From positions 174,785-238,784 of the forward strand of contig JBQLZQ010000049.1 in assembly GCA_052168355.1 (NCBI GenBank): a stretch of DNA of 64,000 bases, in the 5' to 3' direction. The notes beneath the pieces are model-generated. The model made no database searches and had not been told where the DNA came from. It worked only from the letters and a program-made list of their open reading frames with translations. The position numbers and the translations under genes were made by a program. Of this stretch, positions 32,699-41,184 are shown piece after piece. The first letter of the stretch is position 1, and the number at the start of each line of letters is the position of its first letter. Origin of the DNA: JBQLZQ01 sp052168355. Lineage in GTDB: Bacteria > Pseudomonadota > Alphaproteobacteria > DSM-16000 > Inquilinaceae.

Positions 32699-33826
32699 GT
32701 GCCGATCAAACCCTTTATGACACTTGTGGTGGCGGCGGGCGTCGCCGCCTTTTCCGGGATCGCCAAGGCCGAACCGGCCGTCGTGTCCGGCCCCGGCCAC
32801 AACCCGGAGTGCTTCGCGCCCTGGAGCGCGGACACCGCCTACCTGCAGTGGGACGGGCGGGAACCGCCCTATCGGATTGCCCTGGTCAACGGCTTCGTTG
32901 GCAACACCTGGCGCATTCAGATGGTTCAAACCGCCAAGGCGTATGTCGAAACGCCCGAGATCGCGCCCTTGATCGAGGAATTCAAGGTGGTGTCGACGGG
33001 CACCGACGCGGCCGCCCAGCTTGGCGCCATCGAGGACTTCATCAATCAGGGTTTCGACGCCATCGTCACCATCGCGGTCAGTCCCACGGGCTTCGACCGG
33101 GTGATCCGGCTGGCCAACCGCAACGACGTGGTCATGGTGCCCTTCGACAACATCCTCGACACCGATCAGGTGATGATGGTCAACCAGGATCAGCTCAAGA
33201 TGGGATCGCTGTCCGGCGAGTTCCTGGTCGAGCAGGTGGGTGACAGCGGCAAGCTTCTGGAGGTCCGCGGTCTGGCCGGCAACTCCGTCGACCGGGACCG
33301 TCATCTGGGCTTCCGGTCGGTGGTCGAGAGCGATGGCAAGGATTTCGAGATCGTCGAGGTCGTCGGCAACTGGGACGACGGTACGGCCCAGAAGGCCGTG
33401 GCCGACGCCCTGGCGGTGCACGGCCAGTTCGACGGCATGTTCGTCCAGGGCGGCACCACCGGCGCCATGCGGGCGATGCTGGATGCCGGCCATCCCCTGG
33501 TGCCCATCGCCGGCGAGGCCGAAAACGGCTTTCGCAAGCTGGTGGCCGAACGGCGCGACGAGGGGATGAAGGTGTTTTCGGCCGGTCAGTCGCCCGGGCT
33601 TGTGGCCATTTCCATCAAGGCCGCCATCGCCGCCCTGCAGGGGGAAGTGATGCCGCAGCTGATCTCCGTGCCGATCCCCACGGCCACCGACGAAACCCTG
33701 GAGGACGGGGTCAACTACTGGTCCGACCTGACCGACAACTTCTTCACGGCCAACGAGTTTCCGCCGTGCGATGTCAACATCACGGCCGTTCAGATCATGG
33801 CCAAGTCGGCCGAAGACGTGCAGTGA
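32699..33826 (+). CDS. Sugar ABC transporter substrate-binding protein (ribose/xylose class)
   Basis: 375 residues from GTG 32699, with a very strong GGGAGGAG site. Sec signal MPIKPFMTLVVAAGVAAFSGIAKA. The periplasmic-binding fold is shown by YRIALVNGFVGNTWRIQMVQTAKAY, INQGFDAIVTIAVSPTGFDRVI and FDGMFVQGGTTGAMRAMLDAG. First gene of an importer operon with ATPase, two permeases and a lactonase, so the ligand is probably an aldose or its lactone. Confidence 0.9.
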   Translation: MPIKPFMTLVVAAGVAAFSGIAKAEPAVVSGPGHNPECFAPWSADTAYLQWDGREPPYRIALVNGFVGNTWRIQMVQTAKAYVETPEIAPLIEEFKVVSTGTDAAAQLGAIEDFINQGFDAIVTIAVSPTGFDRVIRLANRNDVVMVPFDNILDTDQVMMVNQDQLKMGSLSGEFLVEQVGDSGKLLEVRGLAGNSVDRDRHLGFRSVVESDGKDFEIVEVVGNWDDGTAQKAVADALAVHGQFDGMFVQGGTTGAMRAMLDAGHPLVPIAGEAENGFRKLVAERRDEGMKVFSAGQSPGLVAISIKAAIAALQGEVMPQLISVPIPTATDETLEDGVNYWSDLTDNFFTANEFPPCDVNITAVQIMAKSAEDVQ

Positions 33827-33848
33827 GGTTTGTCATGGTGTTGAAAAG

Positions 33849-33882
33849 CGCCGCGCGGGCCACTGGCCCCGCGGCGTTTTTT
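33849..33882 (+). terminator. Intra-operon terminator/attenuator
   Basis: CGCCGCG (33849-33855) pairs with CGCGGCG (33870-33876); an inner GGGCC/GGCCC stem extends it; six T follow. It sits between the binding-protein and ATPase genes, an arrangement that makes binding protein more abundant than the transporter. Confidence 0.7.
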
Positions 33883-33917
33883 AAGGCGATCCCAGTGCCG
33901 CGAGGCAGCGGCGGAAG

Positions 33918-35477
33918 ATGACGGTGGCCGCGGCCCCCTTCCTGCAGCTTGTCGGTGTGACGAAACGCTATGGCGGGGTTCGGGCGCTGGACGGCGTCGA
34001 CTTCGCCTGCCGCCGGTCGTCGATCCACGCGGTTCTGGGTGAAAACGGCGCGGGCAAAAGCACCCTGATCAAGATCATCTCGGGCGTGGTCCAGCCCGAC
34101 GCCGGCGAAATCACTCTGGACGGGCGGCCGGCTACCTTCGCCGGCCCGCTGGACGCCAACGCGGCGGGCATCGTGTGCGTGTTTCAGGAACTGTCCCTGA
34201 TGCCCGACCTGTCGGTGGCCGACAATATCTGCATCACCGCCCCGCCGCGCCGGTTCGGGTTGATCGACCATCGCGCCCAACGCCGCCGGGCCGAAGCGCT
34301 TCTGGCCCGTGTCGGGTGCGAGGATATCAATCCGCTGGAACGGGTCCGCAACCTGCCGCTGTCGCGGCGGCAGATGGTGGAGATCGCCAAGGCGCTGGGC
34401 CGCGACCCGGCCCTGCTGATCCTGGACGAGGCGACCTCCGCGCTGACCAGCGCCGACGTGGAAAAGGTCTACGCCATTTTGCGCCAGCTCCGCGATGACG
34501 GGTTGTCGCTGCTCTATATTTCCCACCGGATGCACGAGATCGAGCAGTTGGCCGACACCTGCTCGGTGTTTCGCAACGGCCTCCACATCGAGACCTTCGT
34601 CAAGGGCGCGCACAGCGACGACGAGATCGTGCAGCTCATGATCGGGCGCGATATCGCCCATGTCTACCCGCCCAAACCGCCGCCCCCGCCGCAACCGCCG
34701 GCGCGCGCCCTGGAGGTGGCGGGGTTCGGGTGGACGGATCGGCTGCACGACATTTCCTTTGACATCGGGCGGGGCGAGATCGTGGGCCTGGGCGGCCTGG
34801 ACGGGCAGGGTCAGCGCGAACTGCTGCTGGGTCTGTTCGGGGTCCTGGCCGGGACTCGCGGCACGATCAGCGTCGACGGCCGGCCGATCGGCGTGGACGG
34901 TCCGGCCAAAGCCAAATCGAAGACCGTGGGCATGGCCCTGATCCCGGAGGATCGCAAGACCGAGGGGCTGATGCTGCCGATGTCCGTCGCCGACAATATC
35001 TCCATGGCGGCGTTGGGATCCCTGACCCGCGGCCTGGTCGTCGACCGGTCCGAGGAGGCGCGCCGCATCGCCAATGCCATTGCCACGCTCAAGATCAAGA
35101 TCGGCGATCCGTCCGACGCGGTGGCCACCCTGTCGGGCGGCAACCAGCAGAAGGTGGTGATCGCCAAGTGGCTGATGACCGGCGCCAGGATCATCCTCTT
35201 GAACGACCCGACCCGCGGCATCGACGTGGGCACCAAGCAGGAAATCTATCAACTGTTGCGGAAACTCGCCGACGACGGCGCCTCGATCCTGTTCTACACA
35301 ACCGACTACGACGAACTCATCGGCTGCTGCGACCGGGTGCTGATCCTGTATGACGGCCGGATCGTGCGCGAATTGGCCGGTGACGATCTGACGGAAACGG
35401 CGATCGTGTCCAGCGCCCTCAATCTGGGCGGCGATCCCGCCGCCTCCGGCGACGCCGCTATTGGGACCGCCCCATGA
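33918..35477 (+). CDS. Sugar ABC transporter ATP-binding protein, duplicated RbsA/MglA type
   Basis: 519 residues with two ATPase halves. First half: Walker A GENGAGKST, signature-region LPLSRRQMVEIAKAL, Walker B LLILDEATSAL. Second half: GLDGQGQRELLLGLFG in place of a canonical Walker A, signature LSGGNQQKVVIAKWL and IILLNDPTRGIDVGTKQEI, as usual for RbsA-type proteins. Ends with ATGA overlap to the permease gene. Confidence 0.93.
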   Translation: MTVAAAPFLQLVGVTKRYGGVRALDGVDFACRRSSIHAVLGENGAGKSTLIKIISGVVQPDAGEITLDGRPATFAGPLDANAAGIVCVFQELSLMPDLSVADNICITAPPRRFGLIDHRAQRRRAEALLARVGCEDINPLERVRNLPLSRRQMVEIAKALGRDPALLILDEATSALTSADVEKVYAILRQLRDDGLSLLYISHRMHEIEQLADTCSVFRNGLHIETFVKGAHSDDEIVQLMIGRDIAHVYPPKPPPPPQPPARALEVAGFGWTDRLHDISFDIGRGEIVGLGGLDGQGQRELLLGLFGVLAGTRGTISVDGRPIGVDGPAKAKSKTVGMALIPEDRKTEGLMLPMSVADNISMAALGSLTRGLVVDRSEEARRIANAIATLKIKIGDPSDAVATLSGGNQQKVVIAKWLMTGARIILLNDPTRGIDVGTKQEIYQLLRKLADDGASILFYTTDYDELIGCCDRVLILYDGRIVRELAGDDLTETAIVSSALNLGGDPAASGDAAIGTAP

Positions 35478-36514
35478 CCGATCTCAAGCTGCGCCTTGCC
35501 CAGAACCGGGGACCGCTGTTGGCGGTCGTTCTGTTCGCGGTGTTCTATTCGATCTATTCCTTCAGCCATCCGGCCGGATGGTCGAGCAATCTGATCGTCC
35601 AGAACGCCAACGAATCCTTTGCCCTGATCCTGGTCTCCATGGCACAGACCGTGCCCGTTCTGGTCGGCGGCCTGGATCTGTCGGTCGGGCCGCTGATGAC
35701 ACTGGTCAACTGTTTGGCGTCCGTGGTCCTGTCCGGATCGCCGGGGCAGATCGCCCTGGGGGTGGTGGCGTGCCTCGGGCTGGGTGTCGCCGGCGGGTTC
35801 CTCAACGGCTGCCTGGTGGTCTATGGCCGGCTTCAGCCGATCATCGCCACCCTGGCCACCGGCGCCGTCTTTATCGGCATGGCCCTGTTCCTCCGCCCCA
35901 CGCCGGGCGGCACCATCGACGGCGACTTCGCCTGGGCCATGACCAACGATCTGTACGAGCTGGCGGCTACCTATGGCTGGTGGGCCGGCGATCCGCCGGC
36001 CTGGTTCGAGGCCGTCTCAAGCCTGCCTCTGCCGCTGCTGCTGCTCGGGCTCATCGTTCTTGTGGTCTGGCTGCCGTTCCGCAACTCGGTGACCGGCCGC
36101 GGCTGCTACGCGGTCGGCTCGGCCGAGGGCGCGGCCTTCATGTCCGGGGTCCGGGTCGACCGGTCGAAGCTGGCGGCCTTTACCCTGGCTGGGTTCTTCG
36201 CCGGTTGCGCCGGGCTTTATCTGGCGCTGCAGACCGGCAGCGGCAACGCCGACGCGCCCCAGGCCGCCGCCTACACGCTCAATTCGATCGCCGCGGTCGT
36301 GATCGGCGGTACGTCGCTGATGGGCGGCACCGGCGGGCCCATCGGGTCCATTTTCGGCGCCCTGGTGCTGCGCGCCATCGGGTTCGGGTTCCGCGTCTTC
36401 GATGTCGACCCGCTGATGCAGCCGCTGATCGAGGGCTGTGTCCTGCTGGCCGCCGTGTCGCTGGGCGCGGCCCGAGTCTTCCGGGTTCGCAACCGGCTCG
36501 ACCTTTTCGGCTGA
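35474..36514 (+). CDS. Sugar ABC transporter permease (RbsC type), first
   Basis: 346 residues with 8-10 membrane helices. Signatures: SMAQTVPVLVGGLDLSVGPLMTL, GGFLNGCLVVYGRLQPIIATLATG and AVVIGGTSLMGGTGGPIGSIFGALVL. Starts inside the stop of the ATPase gene (ATGA), so translation is coupled. Pairs with the second permease to form the channel. Confidence 0.92.
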   Translation: MTDLKLRLAQNRGPLLAVVLFAVFYSIYSFSHPAGWSSNLIVQNANESFALILVSMAQTVPVLVGGLDLSVGPLMTLVNCLASVVLSGSPGQIALGVVACLGLGVAGGFLNGCLVVYGRLQPIIATLATGAVFIGMALFLRPTPGGTIDGDFAWAMTNDLYELAATYGWWAGDPPAWFEAVSSLPLPLLLLGLIVLVVWLPFRNSVTGRGCYAVGSAEGAAFMSGVRVDRSKLAAFTLAGFFAGCAGLYLALQTGSGNADAPQAAAYTLNSIAAVVIGGTSLMGGTGGPIGSIFGALVLRAIGFGFRVFDVDPLMQPLIEGCVLLAAVSLGAARVFRVRNRLDLFG

Positions 36515-36526
36515 GGACAGGATGTC

Positions 36527-37474
36527 ATGAGCACGCTCAAAGCCATCGACAAACCGATTCTGATTGCCTGCGGTTTTATCCTGGTCATCCTGCTGGTCGG
36601 TACGGTCTATACCCTGGCGACCAGCGGCACGATGACGTTTCTGTCGCCGACCTACCTGTTGCAGCAGCTTCAGGTGGCGTCGTTCCTTGGGCTGGTCGCG
36701 GCGGGAATGATGCTGGTCATCCTGCTGGGTCATATCGATCTGTCGGTGCCGTGGACCCTTGCGGCCGGCGCCATGATGGCCACGGCGGTGGGGGGCCCGT
36801 GGGCGATCCCGACCGGTCTGGCCGTTGGCGCCGCCGTGGGGCTGGTCAACGGGCTCGGCGTGGCTTACCTGCGCGTGCCGGCGATGATTTTCACCCTGGG
36901 CGTCAACACGGTGATGCGCGGGCTGATGGTGGTGAATACCGGCGGCTATGCGCCGCAGACCCATGCCACCGACCTGATGGCGTGGCTGGCGACGGGCCAC
37001 GTTCTGGGGATCCCGGTCGCCGTCTTCGTTTGGGGTGCGGTGTCGGCGCTGGTGCTGTTCATGCTGCGGCGGATGTCCCTGGGGCGCTATATCTACGCCA
37101 TCGGCAACCGTGAATCGGCGGCCTATCTGTCGGGCATCAACACCCGTCTGGTCCTGGTCGTGTGCTTCGTGCTGTCGGGAATGTGCGCGGCCCTGGCCGG
37201 GGTCCTGCTGGCCGGCTATTCGACCAAGGCCTATCAGGGCATGGGGGACGCCTACCTGCTGCCGGCCATCGCGGCCGTGGTGATCGGCGGAACCAATATC
37301 CTGGGGGGGCGGGGATCCTATGCCGGAACGGTTGTCGGCGTCATCCTGATCGTGCTTCTGCAGAGCGTGCTGGCGGTGATGCAGATGCCCGAGGCCGGAC
37401 GGCAGATCATCTATGGGCTGGTCATCATCGCCATGCTTCTGGTCTATGGTCGGGGCGCCCGGGTGCACGCCTGA
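36527..37474 (+). CDS. Sugar ABC transporter permease (RbsC type), second
   Basis: 315 residues with 8-10 membrane helices. Signatures: LVAAGMMLVILLGHIDLSVPWTL, GLVNGLGVAYLRVPAMIFTLGVNTVMRGL and AVVIGGTNILGGRGSYAGTVVGVIL. Two different permease genes point to a heterodimeric channel, less common in the ribose class than a homodimer. Confidence 0.92.
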   Translation: MSTLKAIDKPILIACGFILVILLVGTVYTLATSGTMTFLSPTYLLQQLQVASFLGLVAAGMMLVILLGHIDLSVPWTLAAGAMMATAVGGPWAIPTGLAVGAAVGLVNGLGVAYLRVPAMIFTLGVNTVMRGLMVVNTGGYAPQTHATDLMAWLATGHVLGIPVAVFVWGAVSALVLFMLRRMSLGRYIYAIGNRESAAYLSGINTRLVLVVCFVLSGMCAALAGVLLAGYSTKAYQGMGDAYLLPAIAAVVIGGTNILGGRGSYAGTVVGVILIVLLQSVLAVMQMPEAGRQIIYGLVIIAMLLVYGRGARVHA

Positions 37475-37499
37475 GGCGGCGCAAAAGAAAGGAAGAGGG

Positions 37500-38411
37500 A
37501 TGCTCACCGACGATTTCGAAATCATCGACCCGCGTTTTTCCCGGTTGGTTTTCGGCAATGTCCATGTCGAAAAGCTGTTCACGGGCTGCCGCTGGGCCGA
37601 GGGGCCGGCCTATTTTGCGGCCGGCCGCTATCTGGTGTGGAGCGACATTCCCAACGACCGCATGATGCGCTGGGACGAAACCGACGGGGCGGTCAGCGTC
37701 TTTCGTCAGCCGGCCAACAACACCAACGGCCACACGGTCGACCGCGACGGCCGGCTGGTCAGTTGCGAGCATCGCGGCCGGCGTGTCACCCGCACCGAAC
37801 CGGACGGATCGATCACCGTCCTGGCGGACCGCCACGACGGCAAACGCCTGAACTCTCCCAACGATGTCGTGGTCAAATCCGACGGTTCGATCTGGTTCAC
37901 CGATCCGCCCTACGGCATCCTGTCGGACTATGAGGGGGACAAGGCCGACAGCGAGATCGGGGCCAACCACGTGTACCGGATCGATCCGTCGACCGGCGCG
38001 GTGTCGATCGTCGCCGACGATTTCGACAAGCCCAACGGGATCGCTTTCTCGCCCGACGAAAGCATTCTCTATATCGCCGATACCGGCGCGTCGCACACCC
38101 CCGATGGGCCCCGCCACATCCGGGCGTTCGATGTCGACGGGACCAGCCTGCGCAACAGCCGGGTGTTCGCCGAATGCCAGGCCGGGATGTTCGACGGTTT
38201 CCGCTGCGATACTCAAGGCCATGTCTGGACCAGCGCCGCGGACGGTGTGCACTGCTATGCCCCGGATGGCACCCTGCTCGGCAAGATCCGCGTCCCGGAA
38301 GTCGTGGCCAATGTCGAATTTGGGGGACGCAAGCGCAATCGCCTGTTCATCTGCGGCACCACGTCGCTCTACGCCGTTTTCGTTAACGCCCAGGGCGCAC
38401 GTCGTCCTTAG
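37500..38411 (+). CDS. SMP-30/gluconolactonase family lactonase
   Basis: 303 residues; ATG 37500 follows GGAAGAGGG. The six-bladed propeller is recognised by TGCRWAEGPAYFAAGRYLVWSDIPNDRM, the metal-site Asn in NTNGHTVDRDGRLVSCEHRGRRVTR, KRLNSPNDVVVKSDGSIWFTDPPYGI and DKPNGIAFSPDESILYIADTG. It should hydrolyse an aldonolactone, linking the importer to an oxidative sugar route (xylono-, arabino- or gluconolactone). No dehydrogenase or dehydratase is adjacent. Confidence 0.9.
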   Translation: MLTDDFEIIDPRFSRLVFGNVHVEKLFTGCRWAEGPAYFAAGRYLVWSDIPNDRMMRWDETDGAVSVFRQPANNTNGHTVDRDGRLVSCEHRGRRVTRTEPDGSITVLADRHDGKRLNSPNDVVVKSDGSIWFTDPPYGILSDYEGDKADSEIGANHVYRIDPSTGAVSIVADDFDKPNGIAFSPDESILYIADTGASHTPDGPRHIRAFDVDGTSLRNSRVFAECQAGMFDGFRCDTQGHVWTSAADGVHCYAPDGTLLGKIRVPEVVANVEFGGRKRNRLFICGTTSLYAVFVNAQGARRP

Positions 38412-38440
38412 GGTATGACGGGAGCCGACTCTCGGGTTCC

Positions 38441-38460
38441 GGGCCCTGGGTCCCAGGCCC
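38441..38460 (+). terminator. Imperfect hairpin after the lactonase gene
   Basis: GGGCC-c-TGGG-t-CCCA-GGCCC: nine pairs with one bulge, 30 bp after the stop, no T-run. Possible end of the sugar operon transcript. Confidence 0.35.
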
Positions 38461-38470
38461 CGGGCCGGAC

Positions 38471-38496
38471 GGAACGATCACAGCGGCGTGAACGTT
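38471..38496 (+). promoter_or_regulatory. EcfG-type general stress response promoter
   Basis: GGAAC (38471-38475), 17-bp spacer, CGTT (38493-38496), exact consensus for the alphaproteobacterial EcfG sigma factor. It points to the LLM oxidoreductase gene 135 bp downstream. Confidence 0.6.
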
Positions 38497-38630
38497 TATC
38501 TTGAATTCGGGGCGTCGAATAGGTCTGATGGCGGGAAGGCCCCAGGAGAGGGGCCGGGAAAACAGGCTGGGGAGGCTCAAACGGTGCGTGACGCAACAGT
38601 CGCAGGTGCTCGGATCGGTCACCCGTTCCG

Positions 38631-39719
38631 ATGATCCGGCTCGGCATTCTCGATCAGTCGCCCGTGCGCTCAGGCGGGTCTTCCACCCAAGCGATCGCCG
38701 AAACGGTATTCTTGGCCGAGGAGGCGGAACGGCTTGGTTATGTCCGCTATTGGCTGGGCGAACACCACAATGCCGAAGGTTTGGCGTCCAGCGCGCCGGA
38801 GGTCTTGATGGCGCGGATCGCCGCCGGTACATCGACGATCCGGATCGGTGGCGGCGGGATCATGCTGGGTCACTACAGTCCCCTCAAGGTGGCGGAAACC
38901 TTCCGCACCCTGGAAACGCTGTATCCCGGACGGATCGATCTCGGGATCCGCCGGGCGCCCGGCACGGACCGTCGCACCGCACAGGCCATGGCCTACGGCG
39001 CCGGTGGCGGTTCCGTCGACGCCTTCCCCAATCGGCTTGGCGACCTGTTGGGCTTCCTCACCGACAGCATCGACCACAATCACGCCTTTGCCGGCGTACG
39101 GGCCATGCCGGCCGCGTCCGGCGTGCCGGATGTGTGGGTGATCGGCTCGACCGATCAAAGTGCCACCCTGGCGGCGCAGTTCAGCTGCGGTTTCGGTTTC
39201 GCCCATTTCCTCAACGACCGGGCCGGCGCCATGGCGCTCCAGGCCTATGGCAGGCAGTTTCGCGTCGGCAAGCTGGGTCAGACGCCTCGGGTCTCGATGC
39301 TGGTGTCCGTTCTGTGCGCCGAAACCGAGGCGGAGGCGGAGCGCCTGGCGCTCAGCCAGGATCTTTGGCAGCTTTGGCTCGAGCGCGGTGTCACAAGCCC
39401 GGTGCCCTCGGTCGAGGACGCGCAGGCCCATATGTTCAGCTATCAGGAAAAGGCGCGCGTCGTCATGGCGCGGCGGCGACAGATTATCGGCGCGCCGGAG
39501 CAGGTTCGCGATCGGCTGCTCGACATCGCGGAGACGTTCGGAACCGGAGACCTGCTGATCATGACCACATGCTACGATTTCAGCGCGCGCCGACGATCCT
39601 ATGCCTTGCTGGCCGATGCGTTCGGCCTCAAAAGCAAGCGGCCGCCCACCCTGACGGGACCGGGACGTCAGCCGGCGGAACCGGTTCTCAGACGCCTCAG
39701 CAGTTCCGGCGTCGGATAG
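38631..39719 (+). CDS. LLM-class (luciferase-like) flavin-dependent monooxygenase
   Basis: 362 residues. MIRLGILDQSPVRSGGSSTQAIAETVFLAEEAERLGYVRYWLGEHHN (in parts) is the hallmark of the bacterial luciferase-like group with the MsnO8-type start; further STIRIGGGGIMLGHYSPLKVAETFRTLETLYPGRIDLGIRRAPG. It uses reduced FMN and oxygen on an unknown organic substrate. An EcfG-type promoter upstream suggests stress induction. The 3' end overlaps the convergent transglycosylase gene by 52 bp. Confidence 0.9.
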   Translation: MIRLGILDQSPVRSGGSSTQAIAETVFLAEEAERLGYVRYWLGEHHNAEGLASSAPEVLMARIAAGTSTIRIGGGGIMLGHYSPLKVAETFRTLETLYPGRIDLGIRRAPGTDRRTAQAMAYGAGGGSVDAFPNRLGDLLGFLTDSIDHNHAFAGVRAMPAASGVPDVWVIGSTDQSATLAAQFSCGFGFAHFLNDRAGAMALQAYGRQFRVGKLGQTPRVSMLVSVLCAETEAEAERLALSQDLWQLWLERGVTSPVPSVEDAQAHMFSYQEKARVVMARRRQIIGAPEQVRDRLLDIAETFGTGDLLIMTTCYDFSARRRSYALLADAFGLKSKRPPTLTGPGRQPAEPVLRRLSSSGVG

Positions 39720-40942
39720 CCGTCGGCCGGGACGCCGATTTCCTTCTGAAACCCGCGCACCGCTTGACGGGTGTTGGGGCCGACCAGACCGTCGAAGCCG
39801 CCCGGATCGTAGCCGCTTTCGGCCAGCAGCCGTTGCAGGTCCAGCCGATCGTCGCGGCTGAGCGGGGCGTCGTCGGCCGGCCAGCGGGCGACAAACGGAG
39901 CCCCACCGGCAATCCGGTCGGCCAAATGGCTGACCGCCAGCGCATAGCTGCTGGAATTGTTGTAGCGCATGATCGCCCGGAAATTGTCGAGCACCAGAAA
40001 GGCGGGGCCGCTGTGCCCGGCCGGAAGAATGATCGAGGCGTCGCCGCCCTGGCCCGGCAGCGGCGCGCCGTTGGCGGCGCGCACGCCCATGCCCATCCAC
40101 TGGGCGACCGGGCGTCTGATCGACAGGTCCGCCACCTCCCAGTCGAAGTCTGCGGGCAACAGAACCTCGGTTCCCCAGGGCATGCCGTCCTCCCAGCCTC
40201 CCACCCGGTCCAGGTAGCTGGCGGTGGAGGCGAAGGCATCGGCCAGGCTGGTCCACAGGTCGCGGCGGCCGTCGCCGTCGAAATCGACGGCCTCGGCCAG
40301 ATAGGTCGACGGGATGAACTGGGTCTGCCCCATGGCGCCGGCCCAGGACCCGAGCAGCCGGTCCCGCGTCACGTCGCCATTGTCGAGAATGCGCAAGGCC
40401 GACAGCAGCTCCCGCCGCCCGTAATCGACGCGCGGGCCGTCGGCGGCCAGCGTCGCCAGCGCCTCGATGGCGTAGTAGCTGCCATAGTCCCGGCCATAAT
40501 CGCTTTCCAAGCCCCAGATGGCGACCACATATTGCGGCGGCACGCCATAGCGCCGGCTGACGGACTCCAGCAGGGCGCCGTGCTCCGCCAGCAGCCGCCT
40601 GCCGTTGGCCACGCGGGTGTCCGAGACGGCCGAGGCCAGATAATCGCCGGTGGTCCGGCTGAACTCGGGCTGGCGGTTGTTGAGCTCGATGATCCGGGGG
40701 TTGGGTTGGACGCCGGCGAACGCCGTGTCGATGGTGGTCTGGCGGATCCCCGCCTCGGCCGCGCTCCGCTTGAAGCCGCCAAGCCAGGCCGCGAAGCTCT
40801 GCGGGTTGACGGGCGCCTGCGCCACCGCGCCGGACGCGCTTGCCTGGGCCCCCGGGTTGGCCAGCGCCACGGGCGGCGCGCCGCCGCCGCAGGCCGATGT
40901 CAGGGCGAGCAGGCAGATCAATTGCAGCGGTCCAAGCTTCAT
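39668..40942 (-). CDS. Lytic murein transglycosylase, MltB-like lipoprotein with peptidoglycan-binding domain
   Basis: 424 residues. The signal ends in a lipobox (LTSAC-GGG), so it is an outer-membrane lipoprotein. The SLT_2 catalytic region shows AIWGLESDYGRDYGSYYAIEALATLA with the catalytic Glu, and GAMGQTQFIPSTYLAEAVDFDGDGRRDLW. A PG_binding_1 domain ends the protein (LQRLLAESGYDPGGFDGLVGPNTRQAVRGFQ). It cleaves glycan strands to anhydro-muropeptides. Confidence 0.93.
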   Translation of the reverse strand: MKLGPLQLICLLALTSACGGGAPPVALANPGAQASASGAVAQAPVNPQSFAAWLGGFKRSAAEAGIRQTTIDTAFAGVQPNPRIIELNNRQPEFSRTTGDYLASAVSDTRVANGRRLLAEHGALLESVSRRYGVPPQYVVAIWGLESDYGRDYGSYYAIEALATLAADGPRVDYGRRELLSALRILDNGDVTRDRLLGSWAGAMGQTQFIPSTYLAEAVDFDGDGRRDLWTSLADAFASTASYLDRVGGWEDGMPWGTEVLLPADFDWEVADLSIRRPVAQWMGMGVRAANGAPLPGQGGDASIILPAGHSGPAFLVLDNFRAIMRYNNSSSYALAVSHLADRIAGGAPFVARWPADDAPLSRDDRLDLQRLLAESGYDPGGFDGLVGPNTRQAVRGFQKEIGVPADGYPTPELLRRLRTGSAG

Positions 40943-41184
40943 CGAATCACCTCATGCTGATGGCCGCTGTCCTACGGCAACGGCGGCCCGAAGTCCATCG
41001 CCGCAACGCCGCGCCCGTAAGAGTAGTTTTCGCTTTACGCAACTTAAAGGTGAACAAATACATTGAGACTAAGATATACTTAAAAATTAGAGAGTGAAAT
41101 GCCCACAGGGAAACTGCAGGCCGGATGAGTTCGGCAGCCTGAAGATGGGCATCATTCTGGGAAACACGATCAGGAAGGTTTGTT
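40943..41184. other. Boundary region: GC-rich spacer turning AT-rich before the helicase gene
   Basis: The first ~75 bp keep host-like composition; from about 41020 the sequence becomes AT-rich (for example ATATACTTAAAAATTAG near 41082), giving a probable promoter for the helicase gene. I see no clear direct repeat matching the right side of the insert, and no gene. The left edge of the acquired segment likely falls near 41000-41030. Confidence 0.5.
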
